In this document: positions 1-5,982 of the stretch, piece by piece
Layout of the letters: the number at the start of each line of letters is the position of its first letter
How positions within the stretch are numbered: position 1 is the stretch's first letter
Source of the DNA: G039029935 sp039029935
GTDB taxonomy: Bacteria; Chloroflexota; Anaerolineae; Caldilineales; Caldilineaceae
Assembly: GCA_039029935.1 (NCBI GenBank)
Contig: JBCCFC010000674.1
Span: 1-7,465 of the forward strand
Direction: 5' to 3'
Length of the DNA stretch: 7,465 nucleotides
Made by a program: the position numbers and the translations under genes
Notes under the pieces: generated by a model
The model's input: only the letters and a program-made list of their open reading frames with translations
The model's database searches: none
Told to the model about the DNA's origin: nothing

Positions 1-110
1 AGATTGGTTATCTGTGATGCAGGTAGCCAACCTGCGATACCGTCCTGAATACCAGTAACACAGATTGGTTATCTGTAACGCAGGTAGCCAACCTGCGATA
101 CTGTCCTGAA
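1..110. repeat. Two direct copies of a 49-bp double-hairpin repeat
   Basis: Copy 1 is 1-49 and copy 2 is 62-110, differing at 3 of 49 positions, with a 12-bp spacer (61-bp period). Each copy contains two small inverted repeats: CAGAT/ATCTG around TGGTT (complete in copy 2, where the leading C is base 61) and GCAGGT/ACCTGC around AGCCA. The two hairpins are also near-reverse-complements of each other, since CAGATTGGTTATCTG can pair with CAGGTAGCCAACCTG through 12 Watson-Crick pairs, two G-T wobbles and one mismatch. Each copy can therefore fold as two short hairpins or one long one. The array may continue left of the window. It has no CRISPR geometry. It looks like a dispersed intergenic palindromic repeat; its function is unknown. 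Confidence 0.8.
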
Positions 111-179
111 GAAAATTGTGATCAACAAAATGCGCAAGGTTCAATTGTAGTAATAACGATAGATAGGGGAGTAAATCTT

Positions 180-737
180 ATGCTTGATGAAATTATGCTA
201 GATGTGGATGAACGTATGTCAAAGGCACTTGAATCATTTGAATACAATATGAAGTCCATAAGAACGGGGCGTGCAACACCATCGCTGATTGAAGACGTGA
301 AAGTGCAATATTACGGCACACCCACTCCTCTCTATCAAATTGCATCGATTAGTGCACCGGATGCCAACACTTTGCTGATTAAGCCATTTGATCCAAGCAA
401 TATTCCTGATGTTCGCAAAGGCATTAATCAAGCCAATCTTGGGTTAAACCCAACCGATAAAGATGGTCAAATCTACTTGAGTATTCCGTCTTTAACCGAA
501 GAAACTCGTCGGTCATTAACCAAAGATGTTTCAAAAAAGACAGAGGATGGACGTGTATCCATTCGTAATGTACGGCGTGAGGCTATCAGCGATATCCGAG
601 ACATGGAAAAAGAAAAGATGATCTCTGAAGATGAGTCCCGTAATGCACAGGAACAAGTGCAAGAAAAGACAGACGATCATATTAAAAAGTTGGAAGAACT
701 TGCCAAGGCCAAAGAGAAGGAAATCATGACGATTTAG
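180..737 (+). CDS. frr: Ribosome recycling factor
   Basis: Ribosome recycling factor acts in the cytoplasm with EF-G to split post-termination 70S ribosomes so that subunits can be reused. The 185-residue product has the usual family length. The N-terminal helix carries SIRTGRATPSL (about residues 26-36), then YYGTPTPLYQIASI, which begins the beta-rich domain II, then LGLNP, the LTEETRRSLTK segment, VRRE in the second long helix and the acidic/lysine-rich C-terminal helix ending KEKEIMTI. All match the RRF pattern from E. coli and others. The ATG at 180 is preceded by GGGGAG (166-171) at an 8-base spacing; the in-frame ATG at 195 lacks this and would shorten the first helix. pyrH, often directly upstream, is not visible: the 179 bases before frr are mostly repeat. 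uppS and cdsA follow in the usual order but are separated by 335 bases of repeats. Confidence 0.98.
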   Translation: MLDEIMLDVDERMSKALESFEYNMKSIRTGRATPSLIEDVKVQYYGTPTPLYQIASISAPDANTLLIKPFDPSNIPDVRKGINQANLGLNPTDKDGQIYLSIPSLTEETRRSLTKDVSKKTEDGRVSIRNVRREAISDIRDMEKEKMISEDESRNAQEQVQEKTDDHIKKLEELAKAKEKEIMTI

Positions 738-749
738 GTATGCGGTATG

Positions 750-776
750 CTAGGTTGGTCCATTTGACCGACCTGG
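750..776 (+). terminator. Hairpin just after frr, possible terminator
   Basis: AGGTTGGTC (752-760) pairs with GACCGACCT (766-774) around the loop CATTT, with one G-T wobble; C750/G776 extend the stem across a further T-G wobble. The hairpin starts 12 bases after the frr stop codon. No run of T follows, so it is not a canonical intrinsic terminator. It may instead be a dispersed palindrome, since its GGTTGG/CCGACC core resembles the hairpins at 1-110. It could act as an mRNA 3'-end stabiliser. Confidence 0.4.
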
Positions 777-857
777 TGGCCTCGATACTTTCTTAGCCAA
801 AGTAATTTATTTCTAAGTACATGTCAACTAGATAATTGGGTGTTTTGGTCATTCCTG

Positions 858-956
858 ACTCTGCTGAAAAAAGTCCGACTTCTATAGAATTTGATGATTT
901 CTACCACTAGTAAGAAGTCGGACTTTTGGGTGGTTTTGACCTTTTTGCAGCAGAGT
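858..956. mobile_element. 99-bp MITE-like element with 16-bp terminal inverted repeats and 8-bp target duplication
   Basis: The ends are ACTCTGCTGAAAAAAG (858-873) and the reverse complement of CTTTTTGCAGCAGAGT (941-956), matching at 15 of 16 positions with the outermost nine identical. The element is flanked by an exact 8-bp direct repeat, CATTCCTG, at 850-857 and 957-964, as expected for a target-site duplication. Inside, AAAAGTCCGACTTCT (869-883) is perfectly complementary to 913-927, giving a 15-bp stem around a 29-base loop, so the transcript would fold strongly. It has no coding capacity. This architecture fits a non-autonomous miniature element mobilised in trans by an insertion-sequence transposase. 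An 8-bp duplication occurs in several IS families and I cannot assign one. The stem followed by T-rich sequence (924-927, 934-937, 942-946) could also terminate frr transcription. Confidence 0.7.
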
Positions 957-1018
957 CATTCCTGCAAAGGTAGGGATTGAGCGTTGTACCAGAGTGGATT
1001 CCTACCTTCGCAGAAATG
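957..1018. repeat. Dispersed palindromic repeat (ATTCCTGC...type), target of the MITE
   Basis: The left arm 957-978 and right arm 997-1018 are inverted repeats matching at 18 of 22 positions around an 18-base centre. It resembles widespread bacterial intergenic palindromes of the type ATTCCTGCGAAGGCAGGAAT. In the uppS frame the right arm reads WIPTFAEM, which resembles the WIPAFAGMT-like peptides that such repeats yield when translated by mistake. This argues that the stretch is not coding even though it is in frame with uppS. The 8 bases CATTCCTG at its left edge are the duplicated target of the adjacent MITE-like element. Confidence 0.65.
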
Positions 1019-1037
1019 GCAATAACCAAAAATTTAA

Positions 1038-1066
1038 TTGACAAGGTGATAAGACACACACATAAA
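1038..1066 (+). promoter_or_regulatory. Putative sigma-70-type promoter for uppS-cdsA
   Basis: A perfect consensus -35 box TTGACA (1038-1043) is followed after exactly 17 bases by CATAAA (1061-1066), which matches 4 of 6 positions of TATAAT. Initiation 6-8 bases after the -10 box would fall at about 1072-1074, on the ATG at 1073 proposed as the uppS start. This would give a leaderless transcript. The promoter would replace transcription from frr, which is separated by hairpins and a mobile element. Seen: the boxes and spacing. Inferred: activity. Confidence 0.45.
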
Positions 1067-1072
1067 ACGTAT

Positions 1073-1822
1073 ATGCTCGACAACAATACAAAAACAAATC
1101 AAGTAGCCGCTAGACAATTTGAATTGTCCAAAATCCCCGAGCATATTGGCCTTATTATGGATGGCAATGGGCGCTGGGCAACCTCTCGGGGGATGCCGCG
1201 CATCGCGGGACACCAGGCAGGGGTTGATAATATCCGTCCAATATTGGAGAGCTGTGTTCGCTATGGCGTCAAGGTGCTCACGATTTATGCCTTTTCCACA
1301 GAAAATTGGCATCGTCCACCGGATGAGGTCAATGGATTGATGCGGTTGCTCGGTATAACCATCAACCGGCAACTCAACGATCTTCACAAAAATGGAGTAA
1401 AAATTTTGCACAGTGGGCGGCTCGATGAGATTGAGAAGAATCTACAAAAACAGATTTCACATGCGGTGGATTACACCAAGGATAACACACGCATTACGCT
1501 CAACGTTGCCTTTAACTATGGTGGTCGTTTGGAAATTTTGGATGCCATGCGCAAAGCCTTAGCCGATGGGATAGCACCAGAAGAACTGACCGAACAACAA
1601 CTGTCAAATTATCTCTATACCAACGGTTTGCCAGACCCAGACCTGATTGTGCGCACGGGTGGAGAATGGCGTTTAAGCAACTTTTTGATCTGGCAGGCTG
1701 CCTATGCCGAGTATTACTCTACACCGACCTATTGGCCGGATTTTGATGAGGATGAACTGCACAAGGCACTGCTGGTTTACAATGGTCGTGAACGCCGTTT
1801 TGGCCGTGTCCTCGACTCATAA
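1073..1822 (+). CDS. uppS: Isoprenyl transferase, undecaprenyl diphosphate synthase
   Basis: This cytosolic cis-prenyltransferase condenses isopentenyl diphosphate onto farnesyl diphosphate to make the C55 carrier lipid precursor for peptidoglycan and other wall polymers. With the start at 1073 it has 249 residues. Hallmarks are HIGLIMDGNGRWA (residues 24-36, catalytic Asp30, equivalent to E. coli Asp26), STENWHRPPDEV (about 75-86) and RTGGEWRLSNFLIWQ (194-208), with Arg194, Arg200 and Ser202 at the E. coli positions. RTGGEW replaces the commoner RTSGEQ/RTGGEx. The frame stays open upstream to a TTG at 977 and an ATG at 1016, but that part is the translation of a palindromic repeat and lacks homologous length, so I reject it. 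No Shine-Dalgarno sequence precedes any candidate; the promoter at 1038-1066 places ATG 1073 at or near +1. cdsA starts 6 bases after the stop codon, consistent with an operon. Confidence 0.95.
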   Translation: MLDNNTKTNQVAARQFELSKIPEHIGLIMDGNGRWATSRGMPRIAGHQAGVDNIRPILESCVRYGVKVLTIYAFSTENWHRPPDEVNGLMRLLGITINRQLNDLHKNGVKILHSGRLDEIEKNLQKQISHAVDYTKDNTRITLNVAFNYGGRLEILDAMRKALADGIAPEELTEQQLSNYLYTNGLPDPDLIVRTGGEWRLSNFLIWQAAYAEYYSTPTYWPDFDEDELHKALLVYNGRERRFGRVLDS

Positions 1823-1828
1823 ACATGT

Positions 1829-2728
1829 GTGTTTGTTGTAGGCATTGTGATCACACGTATTATCTTTGGACTCAGCGCAATCCCTTTTGTCCTACTGCCT
1901 TTGTGGATGGGCGGGGTTTGGACGCTGCTATTTGCGCTCACTGTTGGGCTTGTCGCGGGGTATGAATACTGTACGCTTATTCTGCATAGTACATCTCCAC
2001 TACCGGAAACCACTACTGTATCTCACCCAATGCCTCACCCAATGTCTCACCCTGTACCTGACTCAGCAATAGATAAAAAAAATCAATCACATACATGGCA
2101 TTTTTATGCACTTGTACTCTTGTGGATATCTCTCTTTATTGTACAAAGTTGGCAACCAAACATTATTCCACTTGAATTGCTCATCGTTGGTTTGCTCTTG
2201 ACGACTTTGATCTATGCCCTTTTTCAGCCACAAGCAGCCAGTCTATTCTGGTTTTCAGCGACCACAGGTGTCCTCTATATTGGGTTTATTTTGGGACGTG
2301 CCATGATTTTAGCAGCGCTCCCACATGGATTTTGGTGGTTGATACTTGTCCTACTGGTTGCATGGATGAATGACACAACCGCCTATTTTGTCGGGAGCTT
2401 TCTGGGCAAACATCGCCTATGGCCTCGCATCAGCCCCAATAAGACTTGGGAAGGCTCTGTCGGTGGATGGATTGGCGGAGCCTGCATGGGGGCATTTGTT
2501 ACGTGGATCACACCAGTGCCTCTGTCAATCTGGATGGGGTTCTCTGTTGGGTTTATTGGCGGCATTTTTGCCCTATTTGGCGACTTAGCCGTCAGCGTTC
2601 TCAAACGGCAAGCCCAAGCCAAGGATACAGGCGCAATCTTTCCTGGACATGGAGGTGTCCTAGACCGCTTAGATAGTATTCTATTTGTGCTACCATTTAT
2701 CTGGATTGTTGCCATGTACCTAAGTTAG
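1829..2728 (+). CDS. cdsA: Phosphatidate cytidylyltransferase (CDP-diglyceride synthase)
   Basis: This integral membrane enzyme converts phosphatidate plus CTP into CDP-diacylglycerol, the branch point of phospholipid synthesis. The 299-residue product has about seven or eight hydrophobic segments from residue 4 to 298. Family motifs are all C-terminal: NDTTAYFVG with Asp182, SPNKTWEG (202-209) and the CdsA signature SVLKRQAQAKDTGAIFPGHGGVLDRLDS (256-283) with KD at 265-266 and D279/D282. The start is a GTG at 1829, 6 bases after the uppS stop; the nearby ATG at 1825 is out of frame and hits a stop at once. No Shine-Dalgarno sequence is visible, so translation is probably coupled to uppS. Odd feature: a His/Pro/Met-rich hydrophilic stretch (about 65-78, SHPMPHPMSHPVPD), encoded by 12-bp tandem repeats, sits in the loop after the second membrane segment. 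The next housekeeping gene sometimes found here (dxr) is absent. Confidence 0.95.
   Translation: MFVVGIVITRIIFGLSAIPFVLLPLWMGGVWTLLFALTVGLVAGYEYCTLILHSTSPLPETTTVSHPMPHPMSHPVPDSAIDKKNQSHTWHFYALVLLWISLFIVQSWQPNIIPLELLIVGLLLTTLIYALFQPQAASLFWFSATTGVLYIGFILGRAMILAALPHGFWWLILVLLVAWMNDTTAYFVGSFLGKHRLWPRISPNKTWEGSVGGWIGGACMGAFVTWITPVPLSIWMGFSVGFIGGIFALFGDLAVSVLKRQAQAKDTGAIFPGHGGVLDRLDSILFVLPFIWIVAMYLS
2021..2056 (+). repeat. Three 12-bp tandem units inside cdsA
   Basis: TCTCACCCAATG, CCTCACCCAATG and TCTCACCCTGTA follow each other directly and encode SHPM-PHPM-SHPV. The unit keeps the reading frame, so copy-number change would only lengthen or shorten a loop predicted to lie outside the membrane. 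Confidence 0.75.
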
Positions 2729-3127
2729 GCAGTATTCGGTAAAGTTTTTACAAAGATTTTACATTCAGAAAGTTTGTGTCACTCAGAGAACAAACGTGTT
2801 CAGCAATCTTCATTTTATATAGACAACCCAACACGTTAGTGGATTAACCTGATCGTATTTTTCTTGCGTAGATTGTCCTCTTTTAGGGTATAGATATTTT
2901 TGGTAATCTATCGTTGCCTATTTTCTGCAATGGTTGTATGTAGATTGTAAAACACAACTACAAAATAAAATTTGTGAAGCGCGTGTGAAGCGCGGTCTAC
3001 CATATACTACAGGCAGAAAAAGAGAATGGTGTCTATTAGGAGTAAATTTTAAGCATTTTTGGAATTTGACAAGTTTGATGAATTTTTATACGCTTACCTA
3101 TGTAAAAATAAAGTTTAGGGAATTGTA
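2729..3127. other. AT-rich intergenic region with no convincing gene
   Basis: This separates the housekeeping block from the injection-system genes. I see no protein family here. It contains a small inverted repeat, AACGTGTT (2793-2800) with AACACGTT (2830-2837), two copies of GTAGATTGT (2868-2876 and 2940-2948), and the 11-bp tandem repeat listed separately. TTGACA at 3066-3071 with TATACG at 3087-3092 has only a 15-base spacer and is a weak promoter candidate for the interrupted reading frame that starts at 3128. No clear intrinsic terminator follows cdsA. Confidence 0.5.
2973..2994. repeat. Perfect 11-bp tandem duplication, possible operator
   Basis: TGTGAAGCGCG occurs twice back to back (2973-2983 and 2984-2994). 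The 11-bp period is about one helical turn, so a protein bound to each unit would sit on the same DNA face. It is also locally GC-rich inside an AT-rich gap upstream of the injection genes. A regulatory role is inference only. Confidence 0.35.
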
Positions 3128-3161
3128 ATGAAATGTGTTGCGCTATGGGTCATGGCTACAT

Positions 3162-3179
3162 TGTTTATTTAAATAAACA
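3162..3179. repeat. 18-bp perfect palindrome
   Basis: TGTTTATTTAAATAAACA is its own reverse complement without a spacer. Its centre holds the TAA that interrupts the reading frame at 3128-3370. It lies about 200 bases before the first injection-system gene and has the form of a dimeric-repressor operator, but AT-rich palindromes also arise by chance. Confidence 0.5.
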
Positions 3180-3293
3180 TCCTCAGCTTTGCGTCCAAAC
3201 CAACTGCTGATGAGCGTACAGTCGTTGGGCTTGACAACAACGCACTGTCATCGCAATCAACACAACCAAATCATTTTATAGATTCCAACAACC

Positions 3294-3321
3294 ATATTCA
3301 GACAGCTATATTCAAACAGCC
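3294..3321. repeat. Imperfect 14-bp tandem repeat before the cap gene
   Basis: ATATTCAGACAGCT (3294-3307) and ATATTCAAACAGCC (3308-3321) match at 12 of 14 positions. The period is not a multiple of three, so if the surrounding frame were once coding this duplication would have shifted it. It ends 59 bases before the ATG at 3381 and could be a paired binding site. Confidence 0.4.
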
Positions 3322-3380
3322 GTATCAAACCTACACAAACATAGTTTTGTGCAGGTTCGCAGATTCATGACTAAATCATT

Positions 3381-4223
3381 ATGATTGATCAATTAGATGA
3401 TGCACTAGAGCAATTATTTGTTCAAGGTATCCCCATCACAAACCAAGAGGTCGATATCAGCTTTGAACAGCCCACACGGAGCTGGTCTTCACGGTTGAGT
3501 CGTCCATCGATCAATATCTTTATGCATGATATTCGTGAGAATGCGAGTCTGCGTGGATTGAATCCAATCTACAATACTGAATATTATGGAACCAGCCATG
3601 CATCAGTTTCGATGCGACCGGTAGCGTTTAATATCCATTATGTGATCACGGCTTGGGCCAACGAGCCATCCGATGAACACCGCATTCTGTCACGCATCAT
3701 GGCTGTGCTTGTGCGTGAGCGGCAGATGCCCGACGATTTGCTCAGTACCTATTTGCCTGAATATACTGAGACAGGCGTTCAGTTTATGGTTGCCCAATAC
3801 GAAACCAAGATTAACCCACGTGATATGTGGACGGTCATGGATAATGAAATCCGCCCCTCGGTGGACTTGATTGCCACGATTTCCATCAATCCATACGAAG
3901 AACTGATTGTGCCACTGGTCCGCTCACTCGATATTTCAACCAGTGCAACTGATCCATTTAGCACCATTAACGGTAATACCATCAGCACGAGCCAGTTCTT
4001 TACCGTGTCTGGAACACTTGTTGGTGCTGAAAATTATGAACAGATTCAGGTAATGGTCGAAGAAATCGCTTTGGATGTCGCTGTCAATTCGTTGGGTCAA
4101 TATGTGATCCAGCATATGCGCGAGGGGATTTATACGCTGCTTATCACGGCTGATGGGAGCGAATTTATACATGAAATTGAGGTTCCCTCGCCCTATTCTG
4201 ATTATGATTTCAACTTATCTTAA
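3381..4223 (+). CDS. DUF4255/Pvc16-type tail cap (terminator) protein of an eCIS
   Basis: The 280-residue protein has an N-terminal Pvc16/DUF4255-type domain (about residues 3-185): a helix MIDQLDDALEQLF, the strand NQEVDISFEQP, SRPSINIFMHDIRENASLR, and RPVAFNIHYVITAWANEPSDEHRILSRIMAVL followed by INPYEELIVPLVRSL. In Afp16 and Pvc16 of known injection systems this family caps the sheath-tube end distal to the baseplate and sets tail length. The C-terminal part (about 205-272, FFTVSGTLVGAENYEQIQVMVEE...GQYVIQHMREGIYTLLITADG) looks like a carboxypeptidase-regulatory or prealbumin-like beta sandwich, an extension seen in some family members. The ATG at 3381 has no Shine-Dalgarno sequence upstream, in contrast to the sheath gene 45 bases downstream, fitting a low-copy component. 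The family assignment is from sequence pattern; the cap role is inferred from homologues. Confidence 0.87.
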   Translation: MIDQLDDALEQLFVQGIPITNQEVDISFEQPTRSWSSRLSRPSINIFMHDIRENASLRGLNPIYNTEYYGTSHASVSMRPVAFNIHYVITAWANEPSDEHRILSRIMAVLVRERQMPDDLLSTYLPEYTETGVQFMVAQYETKINPRDMWTVMDNEIRPSVDLIATISINPYEELIVPLVRSLDISTSATDPFSTINGNTISTSQFFTVSGTLVGAENYEQIQVMVEEIALDVAVNSLGQYVIQHMREGIYTLLITADGSEFIHEIEVPSPYSDYDFNLS

Positions 4224-4255
4224 GATTACTTATATAAACTATAGAAATTAAAAAC

Positions 4256-4261
4256 GAGGAG
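4256..4261 (+). promoter_or_regulatory. Strong ribosome binding site of the sheath gene
   Basis: GAGGAG ends 7 bases before the ATG at 4269. It fixes the sheath start and is far stronger than anything before the cap gene, consistent with high sheath output. Confidence 0.85.
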
Positions 4262-4268
4262 TTCACGA

Positions 4269-5948
4269 ATGGCCGAATATTTATCGCCAGGTGTGTATGT
4301 AGAAGAGGTGAACACGGGGCCGCGTCCGATAGAGGGTGTGGGTACGTCTGTGGCCTGTTTTGTCGGATTTACCGAGAAGGCACAACTGACCCGCACCATT
4401 GATGGCGAGACCGTCACCGAAGATATTGTCAACAAGCCACAATACATCACAAACTGGACCCAGTATGCGGAACGGTTTGGTGGTCTTGTGCAGGGTGCAT
4501 ATCTACCCCATGCTGTTTATGGCTTTTTCCAAAATGGTGGCGCACGCTGTTATATCGTTAGCGTTAAAACCATCCCAAGCGCACAGGCTGGGCTGTTGGG
4601 TAGTGATGGTAAGCCACATTTGATTGTTCAGGCACGCGAAGCGGGTTTTGATGGCCTGAAATACCGTGTCAAGGTAGAAAACAACGGTAGCGGTGCAAGC
4701 AGTAGTGCGCCAGCGGCTGGCGGCGGCGGTGCGGCTGGTGGCGATGGTGCGGCCTCAACAGCAGCGAGTACGAGTGCAAGCAGCAATGGTTCATCGCCAG
4801 TCTTTAACATGACAGTGGAGCGCCAAGGCATCAGTGGTGGCTGGACACCACAGGAAGTACTGCGCGATGTGACCTTGACCGAAGTGGAAACAGAGGCAGG
4901 CACAAAGGAAGTACGTGTCGTCTTCCGCAACAACCGCCCATCTCGCTTTGTAGATTTGATCATCCCAGAAGATGGCGCATCATTGACGCAGATTTCGCCA
5001 CGCACCCAAGAGCAGTCACTCAACATTCAGAAACGACTAATTGAGCCAGCGACCTATTCGGACTTCCAAGGTGAAGTATTGGCTCGCACAGGTGTAGAAG
5101 GCTTGGCACAGTATGATGACATCAACATTTTAGTGGTGCCAGATTTGATGAACACTATGCCAGGTCAGAAGCTAGACCTGACCATGGTCAAGGCTGTGCA
5201 GACAATGTTGATTAACCACTGTGAAGCCATGGGCGACCGTGTGGTCATCTTGGACTCACCACCGGACATGAACCCAATGGATATTCGTGAATGGCGTCAG
5301 GATACGGCGGGCTATGACACCAGCTATGCCGCACTCTACTATCCTTGGATTGAGGTCATGGACCCATCCACCAATCGACCTATGAATCTGCCACCATCCG
5401 GCCACATTGCTGGCGTGTGGGCACGTAGTGACTCAACTCGTGGTGTCCATAAAGCACCTGCCAACGAGATCATCCGTGGTGCGCTCAACTTTACGATGAA
5501 CATCACCAAGGGTGAGCAGGATATCCTCAACCCCATTGGTGTAAACTGTCTCCGTGCGTTTCCTGGCTTGGGCTATCGCATTTGGGGCGCACGCACATTG
5601 AGCAGCGACCCACTGTGGCGTTACATCAACGTTCGTCGTCTCTTCAACTTTATCGAGTCGTCGATTGAGCGTGGCACCATGTGGGCTGTCTTTGAGCCAA
5701 ACGATACCCGCTTGTGGGCGCGTGTCCAACGGGACATCAACAACTTCCTCAGCGTGGTCTATAGTTCAGGTGCACTCTTTGGTGATTCACCATCACAGGC
5801 ATTCTTTGTCAAGTGTGATGCGGAACTGAATACAGCGGAGTCGATTGACTTGGGTCGCCTAGTTGCAGAGATCGGTATTGCACCGGTCAAGCCAGCGGAG
5901 TTCATCATTTTCCGCATCAGCCAGTGGTCTGCGGCTGGTGGTGAATAA
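4269..5948 (+). CDS. Contractile tail sheath protein of an eCIS
   Basis: The 559-residue product forms the contractile outer sheath, stacked hexameric rings around the tube whose shortening drives the tube into a target. The start MAEYLSPGVYVEEVNTGPRPIEGVGTSVACFVGFT is the canonical sheath N-terminal arm and first strand. The C-terminal half has the conserved core: NEIIRGALNFTMNITKGEQDILNPIGVNCLRAFPGLGYRIWGARTLSSD, then INVRRLFNFIESSIERGTMWAVFEPNDTRLWARV and the final strand PAEFIIFRISQ, which exchanges between rings in known structures. About residues 138-174 form a Gly/Ala/Ser linker with no structured character, set before a region (about 174-260) likely to be a surface domain. Only one sheath gene is visible, whereas Afp and PVC loci have three. 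It lies 45 bases after the cap gene and 34 before the first tube gene, as in an operon. Confidence 0.97.
   Translation: MAEYLSPGVYVEEVNTGPRPIEGVGTSVACFVGFTEKAQLTRTIDGETVTEDIVNKPQYITNWTQYAERFGGLVQGAYLPHAVYGFFQNGGARCYIVSVKTIPSAQAGLLGSDGKPHLIVQAREAGFDGLKYRVKVENNGSGASSSAPAAGGGGAAGGDGAASTAASTSASSNGSSPVFNMTVERQGISGGWTPQEVLRDVTLTEVETEAGTKEVRVVFRNNRPSRFVDLIIPEDGASLTQISPRTQEQSLNIQKRLIEPATYSDFQGEVLARTGVEGLAQYDDINILVVPDLMNTMPGQKLDLTMVKAVQTMLINHCEAMGDRVVILDSPPDMNPMDIREWRQDTAGYDTSYAALYYPWIEVMDPSTNRPMNLPPSGHIAGVWARSDSTRGVHKAPANEIIRGALNFTMNITKGEQDILNPIGVNCLRAFPGLGYRIWGARTLSSDPLWRYINVRRLFNFIESSIERGTMWAVFEPNDTRLWARVQRDINNFLSVVYSSGALFGDSPSQAFFVKCDAELNTAESIDLGRLVAEIGIAPVKPAEFIIFRISQWSAAGGE
4680..4800 (+). other. 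Low-complexity Gly/Ala/Ser insertion in the sheath gene
   Basis: The stretch encodes alternating Ser/Ala and Gly runs including AAGGGGAAGGDGAAS and ASTSASSNG. It is GC-richer and more repetitive (GGCGGCGG, GCGGCTGGTGGCGATG) than the rest of the gene. It lies in frame between KVENN and SPVFNMTVERQG, so it acts as a flexible tether, probably on the outside of the sheath ring. Similar linkers join surface modules in other secreted structures. Confidence 0.75.
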
Positions 5949-5970
5949 GAATCAATTATAAATAAAAGTA

Positions 5971-5975
5971 AGGAG
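5971..5975 (+). promoter_or_regulatory. Strong ribosome binding site of the first tube gene
   Basis: AGGAG, part of TAAGGAG at 5969-5975, ends 7 bases before the ATG at 5983. The bases before the start (TATACGAATGGC) echo those of the sheath gene (TTCACGAATGGC). Confidence 0.85.
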
Positions 5976-5982
5976 TATACGA

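Larger units (their letters stand above)
3128..3370 (+). pseudogene. Possible small secreted-protein gene interrupted by an in-frame TAA in its signal peptide
   Basis: I do not recognise this family. From the ATG at 3128 the frame reads MKCVALWVMATLFI, then TAA (3170-3172), then 65 open codons beginning INILSFASKPTADERT and ending at TGA 3368-3370. Read across the stop, the start looks like a signal peptide: Lys2, a hydrophobic run on both sides of the TAA and a plausible signal peptidase site at SFA/SKP. The remainder is polar and rich in Ser, Thr, Asn and Gln. AGGGA (3117-3121) lies 6 bases before the ATG. No usable start codon follows the stop until near the end, so the downstream part could be made only by readthrough or after reversion. 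It lies just 10 bases before the eCIS cap gene. It may be a dead gene, a sequencing error or chance; no other evidence supports expression. Confidence 0.3.

Noticed and set aside
1..110. CRISPR array
   Set aside because: Only two copies are present, the spacer is 12 bp, and the repeats are internally double-palindromic; no cas genes are visible.
869..927. Simple intrinsic terminator of frr as the sole explanation
   Set aside because: The stem has a 29-base loop and is nested within terminal inverted repeats with a target duplication, so a mobile element explains more of the structure; termination may be a side effect.
977..1072. N-terminal extension of uppS from a TTG at 977 or ATG at 1016
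   Set aside because: The extra residues are the translation of a palindromic repeat, lie upstream of a consensus-like promoter and exceed family length.
2934..3128. 64-codon frame starting with TTG, whose stop overlaps the next ATG as TAATG
   Set aside because: It has no Shine-Dalgarno sequence, no recognisable domain and a biased composition typical of AT-rich non-coding DNA; the overlap alone is weak evidence.
4628..5026. 132-codon minus-strand frame opposite the sheath gene
   Set aside because: It is a shadow of the sheath gene, produced by the Gly/Ala/Ser-coding stretch and its codon bias.
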